Program-made: the position numbers and the translations under genes
Assembly: GCF_000332115.1 (NCBI RefSeq)
Contig: NC_020156.1
Coordinates: 372,001-436,000 of the forward strand
Direction of reading: 5' to 3'
DNA from: Nonlabens dokdonensis DSW-6
GTDB lineage: Bacteria > Bacteroidota > Bacteroidia > Flavobacteriales > Flavobacteriaceae
DNA length: 64,000 nt
Part shown: one piece after another, positions 34,771 through 44,000 of the stretch
Layout of the letters: the number at the start of each line of letters is the position of its first letter
Numbering within the stretch: position 1 is the stretch's first letter
Notes under the pieces: generated by a model
What the model was told of the DNA's origin: nothing
Databases searched by the model: none
What the model saw: only the letters and a program-made list of their open reading frames with translations

Positions 34771-37700
34771 TTAATTAATCATTAATTTCAATGAGGTTGC
34801 ATCATTTGCACTGCTTATCTTGACAATGTACATTCCAGATTTCCAGCCGCTAGTATCAAAACTATTTAGAGTAGTATTCAATTCTTTAATCATGATACGT
34901 TGTCCTAGTGCGTTAAATACCTGAATGGATAATTCTGGCACTGAAGCACTGATTAATACTTCTCCTCCTTTTGAAGGATTAGGAAACATCTTTACCTGAT
35001 TAGCAAAATTTTCTTCTAGAGATAAAACTGCATTTTCAAATTCTAAGGAAAATCTTCCTTGTAGATCACTACCGTTTCCAGAGCTAACAGAAAATGTTAC
35101 CTCGTTTATCGAAGATGTAGTTAAAGCAGTTGATGTATTTAAAAAATTATCGACCATATAAACGTTGTACCCAGCAAACCCAGTTACATCAATTTTAAAG
35201 GTATAGTTTTGATCTCCATAGTTTCTTATACCTAGTGGTATAATGGTTCCATCTTGTACTTGTGATATAGATTGAACTCCATACTCTCTTGAGTTAGTTC
35301 CGATTATAGCCAGTGTTTCATCTAGATTAGTAGGCTTTAAAAAGTCATTATCATCATTTAAATCTGAAAATGTAGGGTCTACTTTTAACATCACTGCATC
35401 AGTTGCAGAGCTATTGGCTAAATATGAAGGTGTATCAAAAAGTGTTATCACTACCTGATCTGTAAAATTATTATTCACGCTAAATACAGAGCTGGAACTT
35501 AAGTTTGAAGAGGTTCCTTTGTCGCTTTCGCGAAAGCGAATAATCATATCATTACCGGCACCATTTGCACCAGAATTGGCAACTAAAAATGCCGCTTGAC
35601 CTGGTTGTATAAATTCTGAATTAGGACTAGATGGTAAGGAAGTAGCTGTTCCACCACTTGCAAAACCACTCACTGCGGTATATGCTCCTCTTCCGGACAT
35701 TCCTCCTAAACTGGGATCCCAGTAATAAATGACATTGTTATTTACATTATCAGAATTTGCAAGTACAGACTCCATATCGACAGCAGCTTGAAATGGATTA
35801 CCTATAAACACAAAGTCTCCTGACTCTACATCATAATTACTATCTGGCAAACTCCCTTGATTCAAGGTACCTGTTGTTGTCAATGTAGTCGCATTTGCTT
35901 GTAAAGCACTTGTCAGTCGAGCAGGATCTCTGTCACCTCTAACAAAAACACGATAAGCATTTAATGGAGATAATACATCTCCTGTTTGATTAGTGCTGGC
36001 GATAGCATTCCAAGTTTGACTGGTAGCATTTGAATACGTAAATGCCGAAGTCGCTCCAGATACTGTGCGGTCAAAACCTGTCGCCATATCTACTCCAGGA
36101 GCACCTGCGGTTCCTGTTATATGAATACCTTGACCTGCGACATTTGCACCTGAAGCTTGCCAATTGTTATAAATACTTGTAGTTGTTGTCACCGGTGATG
36201 ATAAAAATCTATAAACTCTTCCATCTACTGATGTTGCTACTGGTATGTAGCGCTCTACGCTGTAATCTCCCGTAACATTTAAAGCGACAGGTAATTCATT
36301 TACTACGGCTGTTCCTGAAGACGTATTTTTAAATGTAAAAGTACCTGAGTTATTAAGATTACCATTGCTAAGGTTCAACTCATTAAATAAATTAAAGGTT
36401 GCGCTATTATTTACATCACTTGAGTTATCTATATCTAAAGTCCCAACATTTACAACTCCGGTACCAGATATCGTTTGTGCTGCGTTGCCATTTAATAAAA
36501 GTGTAGCACCGTTAGCTTCTATATTACCGTTTACAAGCATATTTTTCTTTACTGACATCACAATGCCAGCACTTATCGATAAGCTACCGTTAGATTCTAC
36601 GGTTACACTTTGGGAAGCTGTAGTAGAGGAAACTGAAGCTACTCCGCTAAGTACAACAAGGTCTGCGGTATCGTTAGTGTTTCCATTTACATCATTAAAA
36701 GGTGCTAGCCAGCCGTTATTATAAGTATAAACTCTATTGAAATCATTTGCTGCTGCAGGAGTACCTTCATCATCTCCATAAGTACTTATTCCTGCACTCC
36801 ATGCTTCAGCATTATCATTTGCCGTAGCATTAAAAAATGAGAAGCCTAATTCTTGACTAGCTCCACCACTAGTTCCTGCGGCAGGAAAACCTATACCGTC
36901 TGTTTCATAATCATATTCCACCCTATCGATTTCTAATCCAGCAGCAGTTTGTAATGCAACTCCATCTCTATCTGGCGAACCAAATGAAGACTCATTATTA
37001 AATCTAGGGAAACTCGTACCTACACCGTAGGAATATAAAACAGCTGGTAAACCTCCATTATCTGCAGTCACGGAGTTAGTAGCAAGTATGGCATAAGAAT
37101 TTGCCGGGACAATTGCAGCACTAGCAATAACATGATTACGACCACTAGAAGATACATCTATGATGGTCCAATTTTGCATATTTATCGAAGATCCTGTAGT
37201 ATTATAAACTTCAAACCATTCTGTATCTGCTTCACTACCGTCAGGATCAATCATTAATTCTGTGATAATTATATCGCCTACTAATACTGCTGTTGCCGAG
37301 TTAAAGTTTGCTGTTCCTGGAGTTCCTATCATTCCATCTGTACCATAAGTCGCAGTACTAGGAATCCAATTCATCGCATTATCATTAGAGACACTATCTA
37401 ATACTGCGGCATCTAATTGATAAGAAACATCTGAAGCTGCACCCATTGCTGGCCATGCGTTCATAGTACCTCCGCTTCCATCAGAATATCCAAAACCATA
37501 AAGTATTTGATCGATTACAGTTCCCGAAGGGGTTTCTAAACGTATTCCATCATCATTTGTGGAGCCACCTGCATAAGTACTTTCATTGTTCCAAGTTGGG
37601 AAATTAGTACCTACTCCAGGAGTAGGAGTACCACCCACTGGACTATTGTATCCATAATCATAAATTGCATTTGTTATACCACCATTTGCCGCACTATCGC

Positions 37701-38604
37701 CATTTGAAACTAATACTGCATAACTATTTGCAGGTACTAAAACAGGTGTCATTGAGGAAATAACATGTGCGCGTCCGTTACTTGACTCGTCATTTATGGT
37801 CCAACCGTTTATGTCTATGTCAGAGCCCGTTGTATTATATACTTCAAACCATTCTTCATTTGTTTCAGTTCCATTTGGATCTATCATTATTTCTGTAATT
37901 ACAATATCCCCAGCAGCGACAGCAGGAGTTCCACCACCTGCGATATTTGCTGTGCTAGGTGTGCCGAAATAATCTGATCCATTGAAAGAACCATATATAG
38001 AGGTACTAGGAATCCAGTTCGCGGCTACATCATTGGACGCACCATCTAAAGTGTTTGCATCTAACTGGTAACTAGTAGCTGAAGCCGCTCCTTGTGCAGG
38101 CCAAGCATTCAATCCAGAATACCCAAATCCATATTCAATCTCATCGATTAAAGTTCCCATTGTATCGAACAATTCTGGGCCGTCCGCAGTTGTGCTATTG
38201 GGTGGCATTCCTGAATAAGTACTTTCATTGTTCCATGTTGGAAATCCAGAATTAGAATTTCCAGTTCCCGCTCCATAAGCATATATGGCATTGGTAATTC
38301 CAGCATTCTCAGCAGTATCATCATTATAGACAAAAACAGCATATCCATTTGCAGGAACGATTACCGGAGACATTGAAGCGATCACATGGTCTCTAGAACT
38401 AGAACTGTTGTCTCCAATAGTCCATCCATTCATATCAATAGGTGAACTAGTAGTATTATAAACCTCAAACCATTCTCTATCCTGCTCACTACTACTGTTA
38501 GGATCTATCATAATCTCGGTAATAACAATATCTCCAGGATTTGCAGTTTGCGCTAAGCTTACAAAAGCAACTAGCAATACCATAAATGTTATAATATTTT
38601 TCAT
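34771..38604 (-). CDS. Large lamin-tail-domain T9SS surface protein (three domains)
   Basis: This 1277-residue protein has a signal peptide ending FVSLAQ. Three lamin-tail domains start near residues 22, 229 and 441. They are followed by a beta-rich autotransporter-like region with N/S/G repeats (about 640-760) and a long beta region seen in other flavobacterial T9SS proteins (about 770-1150). The type IX sorting tail begins with MFPNPSKGGE near 1205. It is probably a surface adhesin or scaffold. Being in the alginate operon suggests binding of alginate or display near the lyases, but no catalytic motif is seen. A 16-bp palindrome encodes FRES in the C-terminal region. Confidence 0.82.
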   Translation of the reverse strand: MKNIITFMVLLVAFVSLAQTANPGDIVITEIMIDPNSSSEQDREWFEVYNTTSSPIDMNGWTIGDNSSSSRDHVIASMSPVIVPANGYAVFVYNDDTAENAGITNAIYAYGAGTGNSNSGFPTWNNESTYSGMPPNSTTADGPELFDTMGTLIDEIEYGFGYSGLNAWPAQGAASATSYQLDANTLDGASNDVAANWIPSTSIYGSFNGSDYFGTPSTANIAGGGTPAVAAGDIVITEIMIDPNGTETNEEWFEVYNTTGSDIDINGWTINDESSNGRAHVISSMTPVLVPANSYAVLVSNGDSAANGGITNAIYDYGYNSPVGGTPTPGVGTNFPTWNNESTYAGGSTNDDGIRLETPSGTVIDQILYGFGYSDGSGGTMNAWPAMGAASDVSYQLDAAVLDSVSNDNAMNWIPSTATYGTDGMIGTPGTANFNSATAVLVGDIIITELMIDPDGSEADTEWFEVYNTTGSSINMQNWTIIDVSSSGRNHVIASAAIVPANSYAILATNSVTADNGGLPAVLYSYGVGTSFPRFNNESSFGSPDRDGVALQTAAGLEIDRVEYDYETDGIGFPAAGTSGGASQELGFSFFNATANDNAEAWSAGISTYGDDEGTPAAANDFNRVYTYNNGWLAPFNDVNGNTNDTADLVVLSGVASVSSTTASQSVTVESNGSLSISAGIVMSVKKNMLVNGNIEANGATLLLNGNAAQTISGTGVVNVGTLDIDNSSDVNNSATFNLFNELNLSNGNLNNSGTFTFKNTSSGTAVVNELPVALNVTGDYSVERYIPVATSVDGRVYRFLSSPVTTTTSIYNNWQASGANVAGQGIHITGTAGAPGVDMATGFDRTVSGATSAFTYSNATSQTWNAIASTNQTGDVLSPLNAYRVFVRGDRDPARLTSALQANATTLTTTGTLNQGSLPDSNYDVESGDFVFIGNPFQAAVDMESVLANSDNVNNNVIYYWDPSLGGMSGRGAYTAVSGFASGGTATSLPSSPNSEFIQPGQAAFLVANSGANGAGNDMIIRFRESDKGTSSNLSSSSVFSVNNNFTDQVVITLFDTPSYLANSSATDAVMLKVDPTFSDLNDDNDFLKPTNLDETLAIIGTNSREYGVQSISQVQDGTIIPLGIRNYGDQNYTFKIDVTGFAGYNVYMVDNFLNTSTALTTSSINEVTFSVSSGNGSDLQGRFSLEFENAVLSLEENFANQVKMFPNPSKGGEVLISASVPELSIQVFNALGQRIMIKELNTTLNSFDTSGWKSGMYIVKISSANDATSLKLMIN
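35523..35538. repeat. 16-bp palindrome, copy 9 (in large lamin-tail gene)
   Basis: Perfect copy read in the FRE frame, as in the GH88 gene. Confidence 0.95.
37320..37845 (-). repeat. Lamin-tail domain repeat, copy B
   Basis: Counterpart of 34100-34625, encoding the second lamin-tail domain of the 1277-residue protein. Confidence 0.65.
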
Positions 38605-38650
38605 TCTTCTATTATTTTAATATTATTATTAAACTTATTTTTTATCAGCC

Positions 38651-40093
38651 TTATATAGGATCAAATTCATCGGTCATATCGATTGCTCCAAACTCGGTAA
38701 GCACGCGATCTGTAACTATAATCCAGTCCAAATTAATAATCTCTGGAACTGGAGAACTACTGCTTCCCGGAGTTAACCTTAAATCAAAGGCACCTGCGGT
38801 ATTTTGTCCATTTGGTATAAAACCATTAAGTCTCACTGCATAGAGGTTCCATTCATTAATATTCAAGCCTGGAGCCGTATAAGTGTCGAGTTGACGGCGA
38901 TCGCTACTACTACCACCACCTATGTAAATTTTAAACGTAGGATTAGTGCCTTCTGTATGCATCCAGAAGTGCATCACAGGATTATCTCCATAATTCCCAC
39001 TATTCAACACATCAGCATATGCAGGGTTTGTAGAGGTGTCTGCAAATTTTGCTCTTGCCACAGTTGATCCAGTTGCAGTATTCATTGTCAATGCATAATA
39101 TTGATTACCTGGAAATGGAGGTTGTACTACATTTCCATTAATGGAAGGCATCGCATTGGGATCTTTTGAATAATCCACTACAAAGACTGAGGCTGGATCT
39201 GAATCAAATTCATATAATTGCTCAAACTGTCCATTGATATATGGTGTTCCTGTTTGTGTAATAGTTCCTCCACCTTGAAAGTTTAGATTGATATCGACAT
39301 AACCAGTCTGCACAGAAGATGGAACGTTAAATCTAATTTCAGTAGGTGACTGAGAATTAATTATAACGGGAAAACCATCTACATCACCATCAGTAATAAG
39401 ATTCATATCTTGCCCCACGACAATTACTTCATTATCTCTAGTAAGCACTGCGGGAAAACCACCTATGGTAGGTTGTGGAAGAATTATTTCAAAATTTGTG
39501 GAAGCGGTCAAAACTGCTGGGCCATTAGAAGTTAGATAAGTTAAAACTACATCTACGATTCCCACATTATTTGGAACTCGAACAACAAGCGCTTGATCTT
39601 CTTGAAATTCTATTGTCCCTGCTGTACCGCCAAAAGTTACACCTGTAATACCTACTAAGTCAGTACCTATAATATTAATTAAAGAATTTACATCTCCATT
39701 TGCTGGAAGAGCTGTAGTAACAGTAGGTACTGGATAAGTCACCGTAAGAGATTCAGAGCTCACCGCTTCTTTTCCTTCGTCAGTTACCAATTTTATAACA
39801 CCAGAGACAGCATTATTAGGAACTTGAATTTGTAATCTCTGGCCTGTAATTCTTGAAGTTATTTGAGCCTCTATATTACCTATATACGCCTCAGTTACAA
39901 AATTCAAAAATGTACCTTCAATATCTACCAAAGAATTAACCGGAGCTGTTCCTGGTGAAAAGCTAGAAATTGTAGGTTGCTCAGACTTTATCTCTGCTAC
40001 CGTTTGATCTATTTCTAAGTCAGCTTCACATGCAATTAACACTACGGTTATAAAACCAAGTAGTAAGAGTACTTTATACCAATTTTTCATCAT
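38651..40093 (-). CDS. IPT/TIG-domain surface glycan-binding lipoprotein
   Basis: This 480-residue lipoprotein (lipobox LIAC, Cys near 22) has three IPT/TIG Ig-like domains in its N-terminal part (about 40-120, 122-205 and 207-290; typical turn PTISSFSPGTAPVNSLVDIEGTFL). A C-terminal beta-sandwich follows (about 300-470), with aromatic residues such as HFWMH and LDWIIV. This layout is that of surface glycan-binding proteins encoded after susD in many loci. It probably captures alginate and hands it to SusC/D. It stands two genes downstream of susD, after the PL6 gene. Confidence 0.8.
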   Translation of the reverse strand: MMKNWYKVLLLLGFITVVLIACEADLEIDQTVAEIKSEQPTISSFSPGTAPVNSLVDIEGTFLNFVTEAYIGNIEAQITSRITGQRLQIQVPNNAVSGVIKLVTDEGKEAVSSESLTVTYPVPTVTTALPANGDVNSLINIIGTDLVGITGVTFGGTAGTIEFQEDQALVVRVPNNVGIVDVVLTYLTSNGPAVLTASTNFEIILPQPTIGGFPAVLTRDNEVIVVGQDMNLITDGDVDGFPVIINSQSPTEIRFNVPSSVQTGYVDINLNFQGGGTITQTGTPYINGQFEQLYEFDSDPASVFVVDYSKDPNAMPSINGNVVQPPFPGNQYYALTMNTATGSTVARAKFADTSTNPAYADVLNSGNYGDNPVMHFWMHTEGTNPTFKIYIGGGSSSDRRQLDTYTAPGLNINEWNLYAVRLNGFIPNGQNTAGAFDLRLTPGSSSSPVPEIINLDWIIVTDRVLTEFGAIDMTDEFDPI

Positions 40094-40108
40094 TTTACGA
40101 TTTAATCC

Positions 40109-42502
40109 TTAATCTATTAATCCTATATTTTTATTATCTGTTCCAGCTCCTTTTAAATCAGAGCCTTCTTTAATTTTAAATGTGTCCGTGTTCTCCCATC
40201 TGGGATTAAAACGTTCTAGATTTATTTCTTGTGCATCACTGCTCAGCTTGACCTTTCCACTATTATAAATGACACTATTTTCTATTTTTTGTGTTGAGCC
40301 TTTAAGTTGAACTATACTCGTAGTAGCTCGTGAATTATCTATTACCGTATTCTTTATGTGAACATTCTTTAGACCGTTTACTTTAATGATTCTACCTTTA
40401 TCAGAATCATCTACTCTATAGAAAACACAGTGATCTATTAGAAGGTTTCCACCTGTAGTGCCAGTCTCTTCTCCACTTCTTGTGTAATTAATTGCAAACT
40501 CAGAGATGTCAGCAAATGACGTATTGAAAAGAATTATGTGCTCTGCATTATATTTTCCTATTCCATCTTTCTCATAGGATAAATTGAATCCTCTATAAGA
40601 ATCTTTAAAAGTTGAGTTCTTAATTGAGATAGTATCTGCTTTTGTACCTGCATAGGCTTTAAAGATAGCGCCACCATCAGTGTTATTGAAGTTGGTAAAA
40701 GCAACATTTTCTAAGTGTATATTGTACAATTGATTTGATGAACTGCTAGGTGAGGTTATTCCATATTTGATATCCTCACTTTCTGCTGCACCATCTATAT
40801 GGACACCACTAACTTTTAATCGCTTAGCGCCATCCATTCTCAAAAAATACTGAGGAGTTTTATCAGACTTCTTACTAACTTTAATAAAAGTTTTATCCTT
40901 TCCTGCACCTATGATGGTCAAGTCTTGAGTCACTTTACTGGCTTTGGCTAAAAAGTATTCACCAGCAGACAGCTTGATAATGGTAGGTCCAGATAAACTT
41001 CTTATCGCTTTATCTAAATTACCATCTCCAGGAGGCAAATCAATTACAGCAGTCGGTAAGTCAGGAGTCATGCTTCTTAGCTCTTCTATTTTCAAATAGC
41101 TAACACCAGCTTGAGAGCTTAAAGCAAGGGCTGGTTTAAAATTACCAGGCACTATTGCACCTGCTCTTAATTTTGATCTTAAAGTACCTGTTGCATCGAC
41201 TCTAACTTTAGGGCTGGTCTTTACACCTTCAAGAACCTCGTCGCTTTCTTTTGATGGAATATATATACCATTTGCTGCCTCTAACTTAATATTTACTGCA
41301 TCAACTCCTTCATAGTCTTCAATGAGAGTGGTACTCACTTTATTTCCCGAAAAGCTGATACCACTTGTATCATCCTTTGCAAGTATCGCCAGACCTCTAT
41401 TAGAATTGTAGATAAGGTTATTATCAAATTTTGTGTTAGCAGGCGTTACGGTAGCTTCTTTTTTAGAACCAACCGCTAGTGCTACTGGACTAGAATTTAT
41501 GACCGTATTATTTTGAATAACACCATCAATGACTGGATCATACTCATTTAACTTAGCATTTGGGATACCATTCATAACAGATAGCGGTGCTCTCAATCCA
41601 TCTCCTGCGATTCCTATCATGATATTATTACGAACAATATTTCCTTTGTTAATCATACGAATCCCTCCTGTTTTAGGCATATTGTTTCCTATGATCACAT
41701 TTCCTTCTACAAGATTGTAATCTCCATGTCTTAAAGTTATAGTTCCCTCACTTTCTAAAATCAGATTGTTACGAACTATGTTATTGGCAGATTTTATTGA
41801 AATAATTTCCATTTCACCGCTACACCTTTCAAAGAAATTATTTTCAATAATCGTTCTAGACGATTGCTTAGAATAGGTAGATGTTCCTACTCTTATGGTT
41901 TCTCCACCGTTAAACCCCAATGGTAATCGTTCTCCAAAATAATTATGATCTATTCTATGATTATTATCAACACTATTTTTCAAACGAACTGCAATTGCAG
42001 GACCCTTATTTAACTTTCCTAAAAAGCTACAATGATCTACCCTATTATTTTGACCATGAAACGCGATATAATAATTTGTGATATCCCTACTATCTGGATT
42101 TACATTTATAATGGCACAATTAGTAACTCTAGAATTATTTGCAGGAGTTTCGCTATCTGCTTCAAATCGTATCACATTGTTCTTACCTGCATTCCCGTTT
42201 TCAAACCATAGCCCATGAACTTCAAGAAAGTCACCTCCTATTCTCAAGGTAGAAGTACCGGTTAACTTAACTTTTCCAGGTGTTTGTGATCGAAGTACGA
42301 TAGGTTGCTCTGCGGTTCCTTTAGCTTTGAATTTAATGTTTACGTCGTCCCAATTTTGGTCTGCCATAACAATAGTATCACCTGGTTTGGAGTTTTTTAT
42401 AGCAGTAAACAACTCTGTTGAGTTTTTAACTGGTATGGATTGCGCTTTCGCGAAAGCGAGACCCAACATGAACCATATTATTATGTAAATATTTTTTTTC
42501 AT
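40109..42502 (-). CDS. PL6 alginate lyase (two beta-helix domains)
   Basis: This 797-residue secreted enzyme has an N-terminal catalytic beta-helix (about 25-430) with the PL6 motifs NNRVDHCSFLGK, RIDHNYFGER, NGGETIRVGTS and IKSANNIVRNN, which hold the calcium site and the Lys/Arg pair. A second beta-helix (about 480-790) resembles the partial protein at 1-1260. The signal peptide ends in AFAKA-QS, and this cleavage motif is encoded by a copy of the 16-bp palindrome. PL6 enzymes cut alginate, often at MG or G blocks. Its stop is at the base before the susD gene region, so they are co-transcribed. Confidence 0.94.
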   Translation of the reverse strand: MKKNIYIIIWFMLGLAFAKAQSIPVKNSTELFTAIKNSKPGDTIVMADQNWDDVNIKFKAKGTAEQPIVLRSQTPGKVKLTGTSTLRIGGDFLEVHGLWFENGNAGKNNVIRFEADSETPANNSRVTNCAIINVNPDSRDITNYYIAFHGQNNRVDHCSFLGKLNKGPAIAVRLKNSVDNNHRIDHNYFGERLPLGFNGGETIRVGTSTYSKQSSRTIIENNFFERCSGEMEIISIKSANNIVRNNLILESEGTITLRHGDYNLVEGNVIIGNNMPKTGGIRMINKGNIVRNNIMIGIAGDGLRAPLSVMNGIPNAKLNEYDPVIDGVIQNNTVINSSPVALAVGSKKEATVTPANTKFDNNLIYNSNRGLAILAKDDTSGISFSGNKVSTTLIEDYEGVDAVNIKLEAANGIYIPSKESDEVLEGVKTSPKVRVDATGTLRSKLRAGAIVPGNFKPALALSSQAGVSYLKIEELRSMTPDLPTAVIDLPPGDGNLDKAIRSLSGPTIIKLSAGEYFLAKASKVTQDLTIIGAGKDKTFIKVSKKSDKTPQYFLRMDGAKRLKVSGVHIDGAAESEDIKYGITSPSSSSNQLYNIHLENVAFTNFNNTDGGAIFKAYAGTKADTISIKNSTFKDSYRGFNLSYEKDGIGKYNAEHIILFNTSFADISEFAINYTRSGEETGTTGGNLLIDHCVFYRVDDSDKGRIIKVNGLKNVHIKNTVIDNSRATTSIVQLKGSTQKIENSVIYNSGKVKLSSDAQEINLERFNPRWENTDTFKIKEGSDLKGAGTDNKNIGLID
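42443..42458. repeat. 16-bp palindrome, copy 10 (in PL6 signal peptide)
   Basis: Perfect copy read as AFAKA just before the predicted signal-peptidase cleavage site of the PL6 enzyme. Confidence 0.95.
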
Positions 42503-43992
42503 TAATAACCTACGTTTTGTGCTACAGAAGGGTTTAAATCAATTTCAAATTGCGGTATAGGTAATAATGTTTGAAACTGCTGTATAGGTGCCGTATTAAA
42601 CTCTGGCGAGTTAGGATCGTTGTATTGAAAATCTGAGGTAAAATGGTTATTCATCACAGTGACGGCTCTATTAGTGCGTACTAGATCAAACCAGCGATGA
42701 TTTTCAAAAGCAAACTCTCTGCGGCGTTCTTCTTCAATGGCAAGTTTAAAATCAAAATAGGTACTGGTTTGTGCTGTTGTTAAAGGCGATTGATTTGCTC
42801 TAAGCTTGACCTCATCAATATATCCTATCGCCTCAGCGGTAGGACCACCGTTATTTTCATTTATAGCTTCAGCAAGTAACATGATAACATCTGCATAGCG
42901 GCTGATTACCCAATCATTAGGTGCATCATCTACATTTGAGAAATTACTATTATACTTACTTACAAAACGTTCTAAATTTGTGTTACCGCTATTATCTACC
43001 CAAGAGGTTTCAAAATTGACTCTAGCTCTCGGATCATTTGTTGAATAAATTAGTTCCATTCCCTCTGTAGGTACATTTAATTCATCTCCACCACCGAAGA
43101 TTACTGCATTTTCACTCTGTAAAGGGGAGAAAAGGTTTGCAAAAGGTGAACCCAACCCTAATAAGCCCGATTGATAACGTACTGCAAATAGAATTTCATC
43201 GTTAAATTCATTATTTGGACTAAAAACTTGTTCATAATCATTAAGTAAACGTTTACCGCTAGTAGTTGCTACATCCCTTAAAACAGTTTCTGCTCTTATT
43301 AAATTAGCTGGAGAACCTTCGGTAAGTAAGGCTTTACCTAACTCGGCGCCAGCAGCCCATTTAGTTGCTCTACCTATTTCACTATCGCCGTAACTTTCTG
43401 GCAAGTTGTTGTAGGCAAATTCTAAATCTTCAATTATGACCTCGTAAGCTTCTTCTATACTTCTACGTTCTTGATTTCTTGCTTGTTGAGCGTCTATGGT
43501 TTCGGTAACGATGAAAACACCTCCATATAGTCTTACCAAATTAAATAATGAGTGTGCTCTCAAATAACGAGCTTCTCCTTCATACTGTGCTGCTAAGGTT
43601 GGGTCATCAACCACTACTAGATTTTCTAATACGTGATTACTTAAACCTATGGTTTTATAACTAGCTCTCCAGTAACTTGCTGTGAACTCATTTAAAGGGT
43701 TTGACACAAATCGATCTAATTGTCTGTAAGGAACATTTGCGTTGACCGAATTATCAAAACTCATCTGTGTATTATCGCTACGTAGTTCTGTGACTATCCA
43801 TTCATCAATTTGCTTAAGGTGTAATGAATTATAAATTCCGATAACTGCTAAATTCACTTCATTTGTGTTAGCATAAAATTCATCAGCTCCTATTTCTGAT
43901 ATGGGTTGTAAGTCTATAGGATCATCACAAGATTGAAAGCCTACTATAATTGCTAGTACCGCTGATATTTTAATTATATAATTTTTCATCAA
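42502..43992 (-). CDS. susD: SusD-family alginate-binding lipoprotein
   Basis: This 496-residue lipoprotein (lipobox FQSC, Cys at 22) has SusD-like helical repeats and the C-terminal KLAIEEERRREFAFENHRWFDLVRT motif (about 425-448). The final segment PIPQFEIDLNP is also typical. It pairs with the SusC encoded nine bases upstream. Alginate is the likely ligand because the downstream genes are PL6 and PL7 lyases. It overlaps the PL6 gene start by one base. Confidence 0.95.
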   Translation of the reverse strand: MMKNYIIKISAVLAIIVGFQSCDDPIDLQPISEIGADEFYANTNEVNLAVIGIYNSLHLKQIDEWIVTELRSDNTQMSFDNSVNANVPYRQLDRFVSNPLNEFTASYWRASYKTIGLSNHVLENLVVVDDPTLAAQYEGEARYLRAHSLFNLVRLYGGVFIVTETIDAQQARNQERRSIEEAYEVIIEDLEFAYNNLPESYGDSEIGRATKWAAGAELGKALLTEGSPANLIRAETVLRDVATTSGKRLLNDYEQVFSPNNEFNDEILFAVRYQSGLLGLGSPFANLFSPLQSENAVIFGGGDELNVPTEGMELIYSTNDPRARVNFETSWVDNSGNTNLERFVSKYNSNFSNVDDAPNDWVISRYADVIMLLAEAINENNGGPTAEAIGYIDEVKLRANQSPLTTAQTSTYFDFKLAIEEERRREFAFENHRWFDLVRTNRAVTVMNNHFTSDFQYNDPNSPEFNTAPIQQFQTLLPIPQFEIDLNPSVAQNVGY

Positions 43993-44000
43993 TGTCTTAT

